A stretch of 64,000 nucleotides of DNA from assembly GCF_024139115.2 (NCBI RefSeq), contig NC_085141.1, forward strand, positions 37,082,120 to 37,146,119. Reading direction: 5' to 3'. Source of the DNA: Armigeres subalbatus. Its lineage: Eukaryota > Arthropoda > Insecta > Diptera > Culicidae. Under the pieces are notes generated by a model, which did no database searches, had not been told where the DNA came from, and worked only from the letters and a program-made list of their open reading frames with translations. This document shows positions 22,801-34,800 of this stretch, piece after piece; positions within the stretch are counted from its first letter, which is position 1, and every line of letters begins with the position of its first letter. The position numbers were made by a program, and so were the translations under genes.

Positions 22801-25800
22801 TCCTGATTTGTAGTGCCTTGTAGCCTTAAAGTACGTGAGGACCGATATTCGAACAAATTTTCCCTCGGTTTGCCTTAAACTCGATTTTAATCATCTGATT
22901 TATAAACTAATTTTTTAATGTCGTCGTTCCTTTACAGTGGATAATTTCGAAATATTCAGAATTATTCAAAAAAAAGTTTGAATGATTCTTAATGTTTCGA
23001 TTCATTTCGAATGATTGAAACGATTGAAAAATATGTGAAAGGGGAAGGGTTGGGGGATATGCTCTAGATAAGCAAACACTGCTTTATTGTCTTATTTGTA
23101 ATGCTATTCATGGGTATTTTTACATTAGGCAACAGTTAAACAAGATAGTGAGTTGATGCCATTCAAAAATTGTCAAAAATCTCAATCATATTGATAATAT
23201 CCACATTTAAAAAAAGTGGTGATATTATATTGCCGGAAAACTCATGAGGCAAAACGCCTTTTAGCTGGCAGCTCCTAGGGAACAAAGCACCACGCGTCGG
23301 CGAATCAGCGTTCTGGTATGGATAGTGCGTGGAGACGCAAGTACATTGTAGGTTAGTGCCACTAGGGCGTTTTGCCTCGCCAAAATGTTAGATGTTTCTT
23401 CAAAATGTGGAAATTTTCAGTTTTTGCGACCTTTCCATACACTATTTTGTAACTTTTGCGCCTAACCTACATAATTTTAGATCTAGTTTTGTTACAGCCA
23501 TCTTAATGACGGTAAATATTAGGAAAACCACAAAAGGCGTTTTGTCTCGGGGGGCGTTTTGGGGCCTCTTCCCCTAAAGCAAATAAAAAAAAGGAAAAGT
23601 CGATCCATACAAAATCCAAAACGACATAGATAGGATTCTTTTGAAAGCAACACTAATAACATCTCAAACTTTTTTGAGTTTTGGTTTTAGATTTTAGGCA
23701 ATATTGAATTCGTTTGAATAATATATTGGTGCTCTTTGGGCAAATCGATGAAAAAACGGGACAAATTGAGATTTTTTTAGATTACGACGGGACAGCCTGA
23801 TAAGGTCTGAAAAACGGGACTGTCCGGCAGCAAGTCAGCCTATGCAGGGTTCGTACTTTTCGTTCCGGTGAGCCAAAAAGAAGCGATTTTGGGTCGAAGG
23901 AGAATCTTTTTTGGCAGTCTGTGGCGAGAAAAATTTCACTCACTTTAAAATAAACGAAAATGTTGATTGACTTGATGAATTTTTTTTTTCATTTCGTCAT
24001 TCTTACGCCTCATTCGTTATTCACGATAATTTTCAGTGAGCGCTTATGAAAAAATTAAAGCCGCAATGGGGGTCGAACCTAGAACACCAACAAAAATAGC
24101 ACTGGGTTGCGCTCACTTTAGCCATACTTCTACGTTGACTGCTTGTTGGGATAGGTATTTGTTCCATGAAGGCTACCCTTGTTTGAACTGGTGAACGCAC
24201 GAAAAAGATAAAAGAATTGAGAAAACAAGCAAATCAACTTATCGATAGTCGAACAGTGAGGGACAAATAGTTATCCCTCATCAGGTCTTTTTTTCTTTCC
24301 CGCAGAATGATTTTTATTGTTGCAGAATCCGTATCGTTGATTCTAACACATTTTTCTCCTTGTAGCAATTAAAAAAAACATGCAAATTCCATTAAATTTC
24401 CTATGAAGTTTCCGAACAGTTACCGCGAAGATTTTTTAACTAATAATTTTCCTTGTGGGTTCTAAAGAGCTTTCCTTGAAAATTCTAAAGAATTCTCGAA
24501 ACTTCATAGTAGTTCCCTTGAAAAATTCGAAAATGAATATTTTGGAAAAACTTTTTGTGGGGAAGTACTTCAGACTTTTCCCGTAGAATTCTAAACATTC
24601 TTCCGTTATTGTCTTAATGTCTAAAAAATATGTTTAAAAAAATGCAAAAAAGAAAAAAAAAGATTGTAATAAAAAATTGCCACGCCGATTCATGCCGCCG
24701 CCGCCGACGATTTTTGGACCGGCGCACACCTCTAGCTGGGTCATTAGAGCGAAGGCCGTCAGTCCCGAAGGTCATTTGGCCACAGCCGTTAGGCCGAATG
24801 AGAAGTGAGAAGGGAGACGTGAGAAATGAGAAAAAATGTGTAATGTGTGAGATGTGAGAAGTGAGTAGCAAGAAGGGAGAGGTAAGAAGTAAGAAGCAAG
24901 AAGTGAGAAGCGAGAAGTAAGGAAGTGAGAAGTGAGAAGTAATAAGTGAGAGGCGAGAAGTGAATAGTGAGAAGTAAGATGTGAGAGGTTACAAGTGAGA
25001 ATTGAGAAGTGATATGTGAGAAATGAGAAGAGAGACATAATGTGTGAGATGTCAGAAGTGATTAGTGAGAAATGAGAAATAATTTGTGAGAAGTGAGAAG
25101 CAAGAAGGGAGAAGTGAGGAGAGTGAAGTGAGAGAGCGAGAAGTGAGAAATAAGAAGGAAGAAATGAGAAGTGACAAGTGAGAGCCGAGAAGTGAATAGT
25201 GAAAAGTGAGAGCCGAGAAGTGAATAGTGAGAAGGGAGTAATGAGATAAACATGTGAGATGTGAGAAGGGAAAACTGAGAAGCGAGAAGCGGTAAGTAAA
25301 AAGAGGAAAGTGAGAAGTGATAAGTGAGAAGTGAAAAATGAGAGATTACATACGATAAGTGACATTTAAAATAGAAAAAGTGAGAAGCGAGAAGAGAGAA
25401 GTAGGAAGTACGTAGTGAAAAATGAGAAATGTGAAGTAAGTAGTGTAAAGTGAGAAGTGAGAAGGAAGAAGTAAAAAGTGGATGAGAAGTGAGATGTGCG
25501 AAGTGAGAAATAGGAAGGGAGAAATTATAAGAAAGAAAACGGTAGCGAGAAGTGAAATGTGAGATTTGGCAAGTGTGAAGTAAGGAATGATATGCGAATT
25601 GTGAGAAGTAAAAGGTGAGCAATGGAAAGTGATTTTTGAAAAGTGAAAAGTGAGAAGTGTGATGTGGGAAATCAGAAGTGAGAAAGGAGAAGTGAGAAGT
25701 AATATGTAAGATGTAAGAAGTGAGAAACAAGAAGGGAGAAGTGGGAAGGCAGAAGTGAGAAACAAGAAGGGGGAAGTGGGAAGGCAGAAATGAGAAATTA

Positions 25801-28800
25801 GAAGTGAGAAGTAAGAAGTGAGAAGTAAGAAGTGTGGAGCGAGAAGTGAGAAGTGAGAAGAGAAAAGTAAGACGCGGGAAGTCAGAAGCGAGAGGTGAGA
25901 AGTGAATAGTGTGAAGTGAGAAATGAGATAAATATGTGAGATTTGAAAAATGAGAAGTGAGAAACGAGAAGTGATAAGTGAGAACCGAGAAATGAGAAGC
26001 TACAAGTGAGAAGTGAGATTTAGATGTGAGAAGAGAGACATTTGATACGAGAAGTGAGATGTAAGATGTGAGAGGTGAGAAACGAGAAGTGATAAGTGGA
26101 AGCCGAGAAATGAATGGAGAGAAGTGAGTTGTGAAGAGTGAGAATAAAAAGGAATTTGTAAGATGTGAGAAGGGACAAGAGAGATGTTCGAAGGGAGAAG
26201 TGAGGTGTGTGATGTGTGATGTGAGAGATGAGAAGCAAAAAGTTAAGAAGTGAGAAGGGAGAATCGAGAAGTGAGAGGCGAGAAATTAAAAGTGAGAAGT
26301 GAGATGCAAAATGTGAAAAATTGAGATAAAGATGGGAGATGTGAGAAGGGAGAAGTGTACCACGCGAATTTGACGTCATACGTTTCATTGCTTGGATTGC
26401 AATCGTGGCGTCATGCTCGTTTAGCTACACTAGTTGAGAGTTCGTTTGGCTACCCTCGTCTTTGCCTCAGCTCGCCTATAGAACCTACAGTGTCTATAAT
26501 CTAGACTTTCCGATTTGGGTACAATATACAGACCACTACCCGGAATGTGGGTGGTCGTCGAGTAACTCGATAATATTATTGAGTTCGCAAGCGAAAGGCA
26601 GAACATAATTCTCGCTTAACTTTTCAAAAGGACCTAAGTAACATTTTTTTCATGAATTAATTTGAATACTGCAATCAATAGCTTTCATGTTATTCTGTTC
26701 ATTGCGCTATTCAAATTAATTCATGAAAAAAATGTTACTTAGGTCCTTTTGAAAAGTTAAGCGAGAATTAATGAACTGAAACAGAACCTGCTGGTGTTCG
26801 AGTCGTAAGACAAGAACAGAACGCTTTTATCAGCCACCCGGGAGAAGCGTGAAGGCCGACAAAGGTGCCACAACTGAGGCCTTCTCCTTCCTTGGAACAT
26901 CGACTATGGCAGAAGAGGCGATTGATTTCGCCCTGACGGCCAACGAGGAAAATATTGCGCCTAACCAAAAACGGCTCAGGCTGCAAACCGGCGAAGGTGC
27001 TCAGAGCAAAGCCAAGCAGTATGCGACAGTAGGCCAAACGTCGTTTTGACGGAGCAGATCAGGATGTAGTGATGCCCGAAGGGCGTTGACCCGAGAAGGT
27101 GACTTCTCGGCCCACAAAAGCAAAAGGCACCAACCAAACGCAAGTCGCCGGACCGCAAGAGGGTACCTGCCGGCCAGTGCCATCGGCACAAGGGACCGAA
27201 AATCCCTGGCAGCTGGTCAGTAGCTCAAAGCGGAAGTCGAGCGCAACTCGACCCGCAAAGAATGTTAAGGACAGAGTAGAGGCCTTGCTGCTCAAAAGTA
27301 CGCCGACGTCGATGCAGGCGACCGAAAAGCTTTCGGCGCTGGAACAGGACGCACGAAGCGTCAGACGCACCAAGACTGGTGAAATGATCTTGGTGCTGAA
27401 TCGTGGAGCTAGCGGGACGACTGGCCCAACCCTAGCAGCACACATGTTTACATAGATTGCTGCAACTCATATGTGACCAGATTTAGTCACAATCAAGTTG
27501 TTGCAACCATTTTTGTCTGACTTGTGCTGCTCGGGAAGAGATCTTGGGTGACGGCGCCGAGGTGAGGTCGTTGGGGACGGAAGTGACCTTCCAGTGCAAG
27601 CAACTGGACGAGGGCACAAACGCGAACGACGTCGTCTCTGCCGTCGGAGAGCAGTGCGGTACAAAGGTCGTCTATTTGGCACGCAGCTAGCCTACCCTAG
27701 TTAATGGAGCGAGGGATGCTGAAATCGGCTGGTCAGTAAGCCCAATAAGCAAACTGGACTGGTAATATTGGTGCTTAGAGTCGGGACATAAGTCCAACAA
27801 CTTTAAGGGCCCAGACCGCAGCAACCTGCGTCGTCATTGTGGTTGAGAAGGGCACAAGGCGCAGGAATGCAATAAGTTACCAAAGTGTCCATCTGTGCCA
27901 GCAAAAAGCAAGCATGTAATCTCGTTATGGGTGGACCTCCGTGTCCCATCGGAGAGGAAAACAAGAAGAAGCCACGCAAGCAACACAGTTGAATCTTAAC
28001 CACTGTGCATCTGTTCAGCAGCTGCTGTGGCAGTCGGTCTCGAAGTCGAGGACCGATGTCGCTTTCCTGTCCGACGCGTACAACGTCCCTGACTTGGGTC
28101 GTTATTTACGTGACTATTTTCACTCGGAATTTATTCCATGTACCACAAAGAGCAATTTTATTTTGCATTGACGCCTGTTTGTAGATGAAAGATTATTTAT
28201 TATATTTATATACTTTCTATTTCTATTCAGTATGGGTAAAATGTTACTTGCGGAATAATGGTACTGAATATTGTTCCGTAAGGAAAAGTGACAGCTCTAG
28301 CAGGCGTTATTACGGTTTCGATTTTTTCTCTATTTGTCAGCAAGATATACGCGAAGGTCCAAGGGAGCTGTATGGATAGAACTAGTTGCTGTTGGATTTG
28401 TATCGAGCTTAAGTTGACCTGGTAGACCAATTGATCCAAACTCCAGAACAGTTTGGAGAACCCAGAATGCCTGGTTTGGGTATGACTAAGCAGAACATAA
28501 TACGCCAATTGATCCAAAATCTAGAACATTTGGTCCTCCTTAGCCTAGCGGTAAGATGCGGGGCTACAAAGCAAGGACATGCTGTGGGTGTCTGAGTTCG
28601 ATTCCCGGGGCCAGTCTAGGCAATTTTCGGTTTCGAAACTGTATCGACTATCTTGGGCATAAAGTATCTTATGATATACGTATGCAAAAATGGTAATTGG
28701 CTTAGAATACTCGCAGTTAATAACTGTGGAAGTGCTAAGAGAAAACTGTGCTGCGAGACGACAATGTCCCCGTGGGGGATTTAGTGCCAATAAGAAGATG

Positions 28801-31800
28801 AAAAAGACCATTTGGCTTGGGTATAACTGAGTTTCAAAACATACGAAAAGGCCTAAGGGAGTTGTATGGACTGGACTAGTTGTTGTCATATTTGTATCGA
28901 GCTCAGTTGACCTGGTAGACCAATTGATCCAAACTCCAGAACAGTTTGGAGAACCCAGAATATCTGGTTTGGGTATGACTAAGCAGAACATAATACGCGT
29001 GGGATCTTGGGATTTGTGTGGACATGACTGGTTGTTGTCGGCTTTGTGTTCAGGCGTATTTGATCTAGTAGACCAATTAATCCAAAGTCTAGAACAGTTT
29101 AAAGAACCTAGAACATCTGGTTTGGGTATAACTGAGTTGTAAAATATACGTGGGGACTTTAGAGAGTTGTATGGACATGTCTGGCTCCTGTCAGATTCGT
29201 ATCGAGCCCAGTTGATCTAGTAGATCAATTGATCTAATCTCTAGAAAAGGAATAACGAAGGAAGTTGAACATTTGATTGAAAGATCACACTAAAAAAATA
29301 CGAAATAAAATCTACCCCGATTAAGATGGTATTCCTCAACCGCAAAATAGTTTACTGAGTTGTGCCGTACAACACTTAGCGTCCGCGAAGAGAATGCTTC
29401 TCTAACAATCTTTATTTGCAGAGCTGGAGTTCTGTATCTATTTGCGGATGCCACTCAGAAGTTACCGACTTGGGCCGTCACCTTGGCCGAGTGCCAAGGT
29501 GCTCGACGGTCACTCAACTCTGGCCGACCATACTGTTTCGAACTGTTACTGAGAACCGGAGCCTTACAGCTAGCAGCACCGGATGAATACGTTGCATCCG
29601 ACTGGCTGCAGGCTCTTGTACAGGCTGCAAGTGGGGTAATATATTTTAAATATTCTGTTTCCTCTCGAATGCTCCAATTTAAATTCTATTTACCTTTGAT
29701 TTCGGAAGCAGCTCTTCGAACTTCAAGAACGACGGAAGACGTTGGGTTGCACGCTGATTATGACTTCCAATCACTTGCTAACCCTTCGCGAAGACTTCAA
29801 TGCCCCACTGCGGCGAAATAACGTATCATCCAGCGCCAATTCCAGCATCATCGTGTCTCCGGCCAAGGAGAATGTTAACCCTAATGCTCAACAACCGAAT
29901 CAGTCTAGTCAACAGCGAAAGCTAAGCAATTCCAACATGTTGGATACATCCAGTGAGGTAAATAAAATAATTTGCTGTTAGATCAAGAAGACATCCCATT
30001 GTTCAATCATCGCCCACAGATAAGTTCCATCCGTTCGACGGGAAGTACCCCAACACGGTTCAACAGCTCCATAATTTGCAGCAGTGACCGACTTTCCAAC
30101 TCAACCACCAGCACCCCCACGAAGCACGGTATGCTAAGGGAGGGAGGGGTAAGTACAAACTCCCCATCGCGTAGCTGTCGCCGGCAGTCATCGATCGAAG
30201 GCGTACCCCTGGGAGGTGGTGATGATCGAAGCCACACCAATATGAGTAGTTTTTACGGAAAGAACTCTGGCGTGGAGGTGTTGACCTGTGCCAGCATCGA
30301 TGAGATGACCGCCGTCAAGATCCCAGCGGTGTCGTCCAATTGGTGGTGCATTCTGGTGAATACTGGACCGATTTATTTTGAAGGGACAAGTTTAACTGAT
30401 TTTAATCTAATTTTGAATCAGGAATTCGAGTGCCAGGAGGTGCGTGAGACGTCAGACGATTTGGTGGTGTTCTTCAGCACCAGTTCAGAACAAGAACGGT
30501 TCCTCACTATGTTAGAATCAATCTGGTTAACCAAGAAGGTAAGAGTTCTAGTAGTTCTAGTTGTTGGGTCTTCACTCTTCAGTGAGGCTTGCGAGAAAGG
30601 CCACATTTGATACACATTGGACTTCTTAATATCTTCAAGAAGTACCTATTAGTATTTCAACCGGTCAACCCAGAATTACAATTCATGTGCCAACGTTAGT
30701 TTTTTTAAGATTAGGTACCAGCTAATTGGGATGACATTTTAAGGTTGTTCAAATATATTTGAGTTTGGAGCTTGGAGCTACTTTGAGGTTTTCAACAAAT
30801 CTAACAAGAGATTTAAACGCCAAACCAAAATCACACCGCTTTGATTTTTTCCAACCGAGCCACCAACTGTCAAATGGTTGTTCGAACAACTTCACACACG
30901 GTCAAACAAAGTAGCACCCGAAGCATTTTCTTGGGGGTGGAGTCAATATTGATGCAGCCATATTTGTTGGAAGAACTTCCCCACCATCACATTCCAATTC
31001 AACGTCGTCATCAATCGTATCGAGTTCGAGTGAGTATCGGTGATACCGAGAATTTTGACGACATTTGCCGTTTGCAGCCACTGAATATCGATGATATTAC
31101 CTTCGCAATAGCCAACATTAATCGAAACTGTTTTGCGTAGATTTAATTTTACGCCGGCTGCTGCACAGAAACGGTTGAATATTTCACGGATCATTCATAT
31201 CCGTGCCTCTGTTTTGACGATGACGCTGATGTCGTTCGCATATGCCACAAGCAGATCATCTCCACACGCTTGCTCTAGTCTGCATATCAGTGGATGGAGA
31301 TACAGTACAAAGAAATGCATTGACAATGGATGTTACGGTTAGTTTTATTTTGTTTGAAAAATTATTAATATTCGAATGCTTCTGTGTCATTCTAAGCAAT
31401 ACAAGTCAAGGGAAACTGGTTACAGTAACCTAATTGTGACTAAATCTGGTCACATATAAATTACTGTGATCTTAGTGCAACATGTGTGCTATTCGGGATG
31501 TGTTTTAGATTGCGTCATAAATAAAAAATCATGCTATTTGGCATTAACGATGCGATGTCTGTGTCTGGATCTAACTTTATTAATCCTTTTATTGCCTGCT
31601 TTCAGGCTTTCTTCGTGGATCCAGACACAGAATCAACAAACAAAGTTGACGCAATCTAACACAAATGACACCGATTCAATCGAATATTAAATTACTCGAA
31701 CAAAATAAAACCAACCGTAACACAACTTCCACCAAGGCACAGAATTTTTCATGGATCGATTCCGAGATCTATGAAAAATGCCTTAAACCGTAACACGGAT

Positions 31801-34800
31801 TCCCTTGCCGCACCGACCGAACGATTTCGAACGGTCGTGAGAGGTGCAATCTCGAACGATCGTGAGAGCCAGAGCAGGCTGGATGCGGACCGACTGGTTA
31901 TGCGCGCAAGAAGAGTGATGAGTTCCTCGTTTAACCCGAGCGACCGTATTTTTTTTCCAGTAGGGTGGGAATCTGCATCCAGACACCGGTGGGCTACCGG
32001 CGAACGGGGTTTAGCTATTGCCGACCCGCTAAAACCACCCTGTTCACAGACCCTGAGTCTCTCCGGAACAGTCTTTTTGGCATTACTTCTGGGAGGGGTC
32101 CGTGCTACTACGCACGCCCACATACTAGCTACCTACTAGCTTCAAATCACAACTAGCTACCCACTAGTTCCTCTACCTCATAACTAGCTACCCACTAGTT
32201 CCACTACTACTTAACCAACTACCCGCTGGTACCTCACCCTCGAGACTAGCTACCCACTAGTCGGCGCTATCCGACTGCTGCTCGGCGCGCCAATTGCGCT
32301 GCAAGATGCTGGCAATCTGAGTGGTAGCGGTCGAGACTGCGTTCCACTTATCAACCTCTTGACACATCCTCTGGATAAGATTATCCGGAGTAGTGTCCCT
32401 CCCGCACACCTCTAGCATTCCGCTTCTAACATCGACGAAACGAGGACATACGAATAGTACGTGCTCGGCAGTTTCGTCGACCCCTGGGCAGTCCGGGCAG
32501 ACGGAAGAGTCCGTATGCCCAAACCTATGTAGGTATCACCTAAAGCAGCCATGGCCTGACAGGAACTGTGTCAGATGGAGGTGAACTTCCCCATGCCTCC
32601 TATTAACCCATCTTGATACGCTGGGTATCAGCCGATGGGTCCACCTACCCTTAGAAGAGTTATCCCAGTCCCGTTGCCACTTGATAGTCGAAGTGACTCT
32701 AATGGCTTTACGGGCTCCTCTGGTTCCGCGCATGTCGAAACTCTCCTCGTCTTCCCGTATGACCAGGGAATCAATTTTTTTGGAATGCGCTTGCGAAACA
32801 AGCGACAAAAGAGAACCAACGACAAAGCTTTGTTTTTGTCGGAGATAATAATGACAAAGATCCGAAAAATTTTGTCAGCAACAAAAAAGAAGACAATCCT
32901 GTTGTTAACTTTTCATCCCGTTATTTTGCATTATTTCTAGTGAAAATTTCGGTTTTATGCTATCATAGTTTCTTCTTTTATGGAAATATTCGAGAATCGA
33001 ACAATGATTACAAAATTAGCAGCGTATTTTCGGAGATATCAGAGCATGCAATGCAAAGGATTCTTGTCATATTGTGTTCGGGTTCTGATAAAGGTTTGTC
33101 GCTAGGTGCGTTTGTCAGTAACAAACTCTGTTGATGACAAAGAGTATATTGTTAGGCTGTAACCAGTGGTGTGTTGATCTGTCCAAGATTGTTGAGATTT
33201 TCGTGGTTTTTGTATTCGGTTTTTTGTTGTATATGCCTTGAAAGTTATTGATCCATTGAAACTTGACCCAATCAACACCCACTGTGCCGACATCAGCAGC
33301 ATAGGATAGTTCCGCTACTCAACACCAGGTGTACGCAAGGACATGGGAGGCCATGGTGGGTGGTGTAATGGGGACAGCAATAGGGCGAAAATGTGATGAG
33401 GGAAAAAGGTAACGGTCAAGCCCAAGGCCAAGCCTTTTCGCGCGAACGACCACCATCGCTAAATGGCAATTAGCTTGCAACTTTTGCTAGAGAAAGACGT
33501 GAGTCGATTAGCTATCCGGAAAATTGAAACCAAGAAGTTAAAGTCGAAGATCTGTGAAAGAGTGAATTGCGCGACATAGGAGGAAATATCCAGGTATGGT
33601 TTAAACCTGACCATCGATCGTTCCTCATCACTAACCGCCATAAATAACCCCAACACCCCTCCAATAGGACCCCTTTTTTGGGCTAGACCTTAGTGCACCC
33701 ACATCAGTCTACGTGAACTCGGCCGTGGAGTGTTCTTGAAGCCATTAACCAAGCAGCGGTGGACCGCTTGCGTCCGAAGCTCGACCCTACACGCTCTGGG
33801 CCAGATTTGCCATTCTAGCACGTCCGTGGCAAAACTGTCCAGACACCGCCATTTTGTGGATATCACCAACGCTGCAGGCACTCCGTGACTGGGTTCGAGG
33901 AGACAAGCCAGCATCGAAACCTCGAGGTAGTGTCCCCCCCGAGACAGTCCAATACGGGCTACAATTGGAGCTACCCGGTAGCGACGTTAGAGGAAGCGGT
34001 TGGAGTAGCGGAACGTGAAGGGGCCCCCACCGAAGAGTTAGAAAAGTGAGGTAGGAGGTAGATTAAGGAAGTGGGAATACGAAGGAGTAATAAAGGTACC
34101 TGTGTGTAAATTGAAGAATCCGGTTTTGGTGTTCAAGTGGAAGTTTCCTATATTTTCTTGGCCGCGATAATCAAGCGCGTACGCCGACCCTGAGGCTATT
34201 GAATAAGGGGGGTCTCATTAGTGCTGGGCAGGGATCGCCCCATTAGTTACACTTAGCGCCCAACTGAAATTTGCGTAGATTATCAGTGCCCGGGTACACT
34301 TGAATGCCAATTGCGTGTCTTTGCAGAAGTCTCTGGGAAAACGTCCAGACTTCGCTAACGAACTTGACCAAAGCACACAAAACAGGTAACCAATTGATGA
34401 ATGAGGGTCAATATAATTTTTTTCATTAAGAGGGTCTTGGATGTAAGCGAACGGTCTGAATAGCTACCCATCATTGAGCAAAACTTACTAAAAGCATATG
34501 AATTAGTCGGAGAGATTCGCGTTGAATTCCGGAATTTGATCAGTGTTGTATTCTTTCAGACTGTTGAGTAAAACACCAAATAAAAACTAAAGTTTATCAA
34601 AGATAGACGAACTAAAACTAGGATTTTCAAATTATTTGCTTCATTAGGGAGCGTGAACAAATTTTAGGATTTTTTAATTTACAGCTTCTTTGAACAGAAG
34701 TATTTCTTTTCTCTAGGATTTTCAATTTTTTTAGGTGGTAATCCACTTGAAAGGATTCCGTAGTTTCTTTTTTTTAATTCAATATTCGATTTTCTTAGTT

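Larger units (their letters stand above)
21847..23850. mobile_element. Element with AAACGGGACA terminal repeats, carrying a palindromic MITE
   Basis: The left part (ttaggctgaccagatc, then aaaacgggacacac and aaaacgggacatg) and the right part (aaacgggacaaatt, gacgggacagcctg, then aagtcagcctatgc) carry the same words in opposite order and partly inverted. The exact ends and target duplication are not resolved. It encloses the palindrome at 22080-22310 and a GGCAAAACGCC inverted repeat near 23250-23580. Confidence 0.5.
20461..24734. mobile_element. hAT-like element, about 4.3 kb, TIR (C)TAGAGGTGTGCGCCG
   Basis: The left end GCTAGAGGTGTGCGCCG and the right end ggcgcacacctcta are inverted copies, each next to GCCGCC-rich DNA. 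GCTGGGT is present at 20454-20460 and 24735-24741, a 7-bp near-duplication (one flanking base differs from 8 bp). TAGAGGTGTG fits hAT terminal consensus. No transposase frame is present; the interior is made of other repeats (GGCCGAAA array, SINE-like heads, palindromic MITE). It is non-autonomous. Confidence 0.72.
20451..26355. mobile_element. Second GGCCGAA/purine-tract composite, split by a hAT-like element
   Basis: GATGCTGGGT at 20451-20460 is the terminal sequence of the first composite, and its continuation cattagagcgaaggccgt is found at 24742 after a 4.3 kb insertion. From 24797 to about 26355 follows a purine tract built mainly of gagaagtgagaagtgag words. The right-hand GGCCGAA end present in the first copy is missing, so this copy is 3'-truncated or diverged. 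No target duplication was found. Confidence 0.7.
26360..28110 (+). pseudogene. R1/LOA-like LINE: ORF1 and start of ORF2, decayed
   Basis: ORF1 is recognisable from about 26850: [28 protein letters not shown] and [16 protein letters not shown] (27180-27430), continuing after a small MITE with [20 protein letters not shown] (about 27542) and a decayed zinc-knuckle region near 27830-27900. ORF2 starts near 27975 as [18 protein letters not shown], the endonuclease N-terminus, and the similarity stops near 28110. Stops and frameshifts are many. The minus-strand copy at 42591-45100 has the same ORF2 start. The 5' leader before 26780 is interrupted by a palindromic MITE. Confidence 0.78.

Noticed and set aside
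24772..26388. Minus-strand frames of 122-222 codons (His/Ser/Leu-rich)
   Set aside because: Same cause: a gagaagtgag tract lacks stop codons on its complement.
29958..29981. 24-bp intron between exons 6 and 7
   Set aside because: Too short to splice and leads to a stop; the 62-bp intron keeps frame.
33459..33914. Minus-strand frames in the gypsy LTR, also at 41796-42290
   Set aside because: They occur identically in both LTRs and have no motif; they are part of the repeat.
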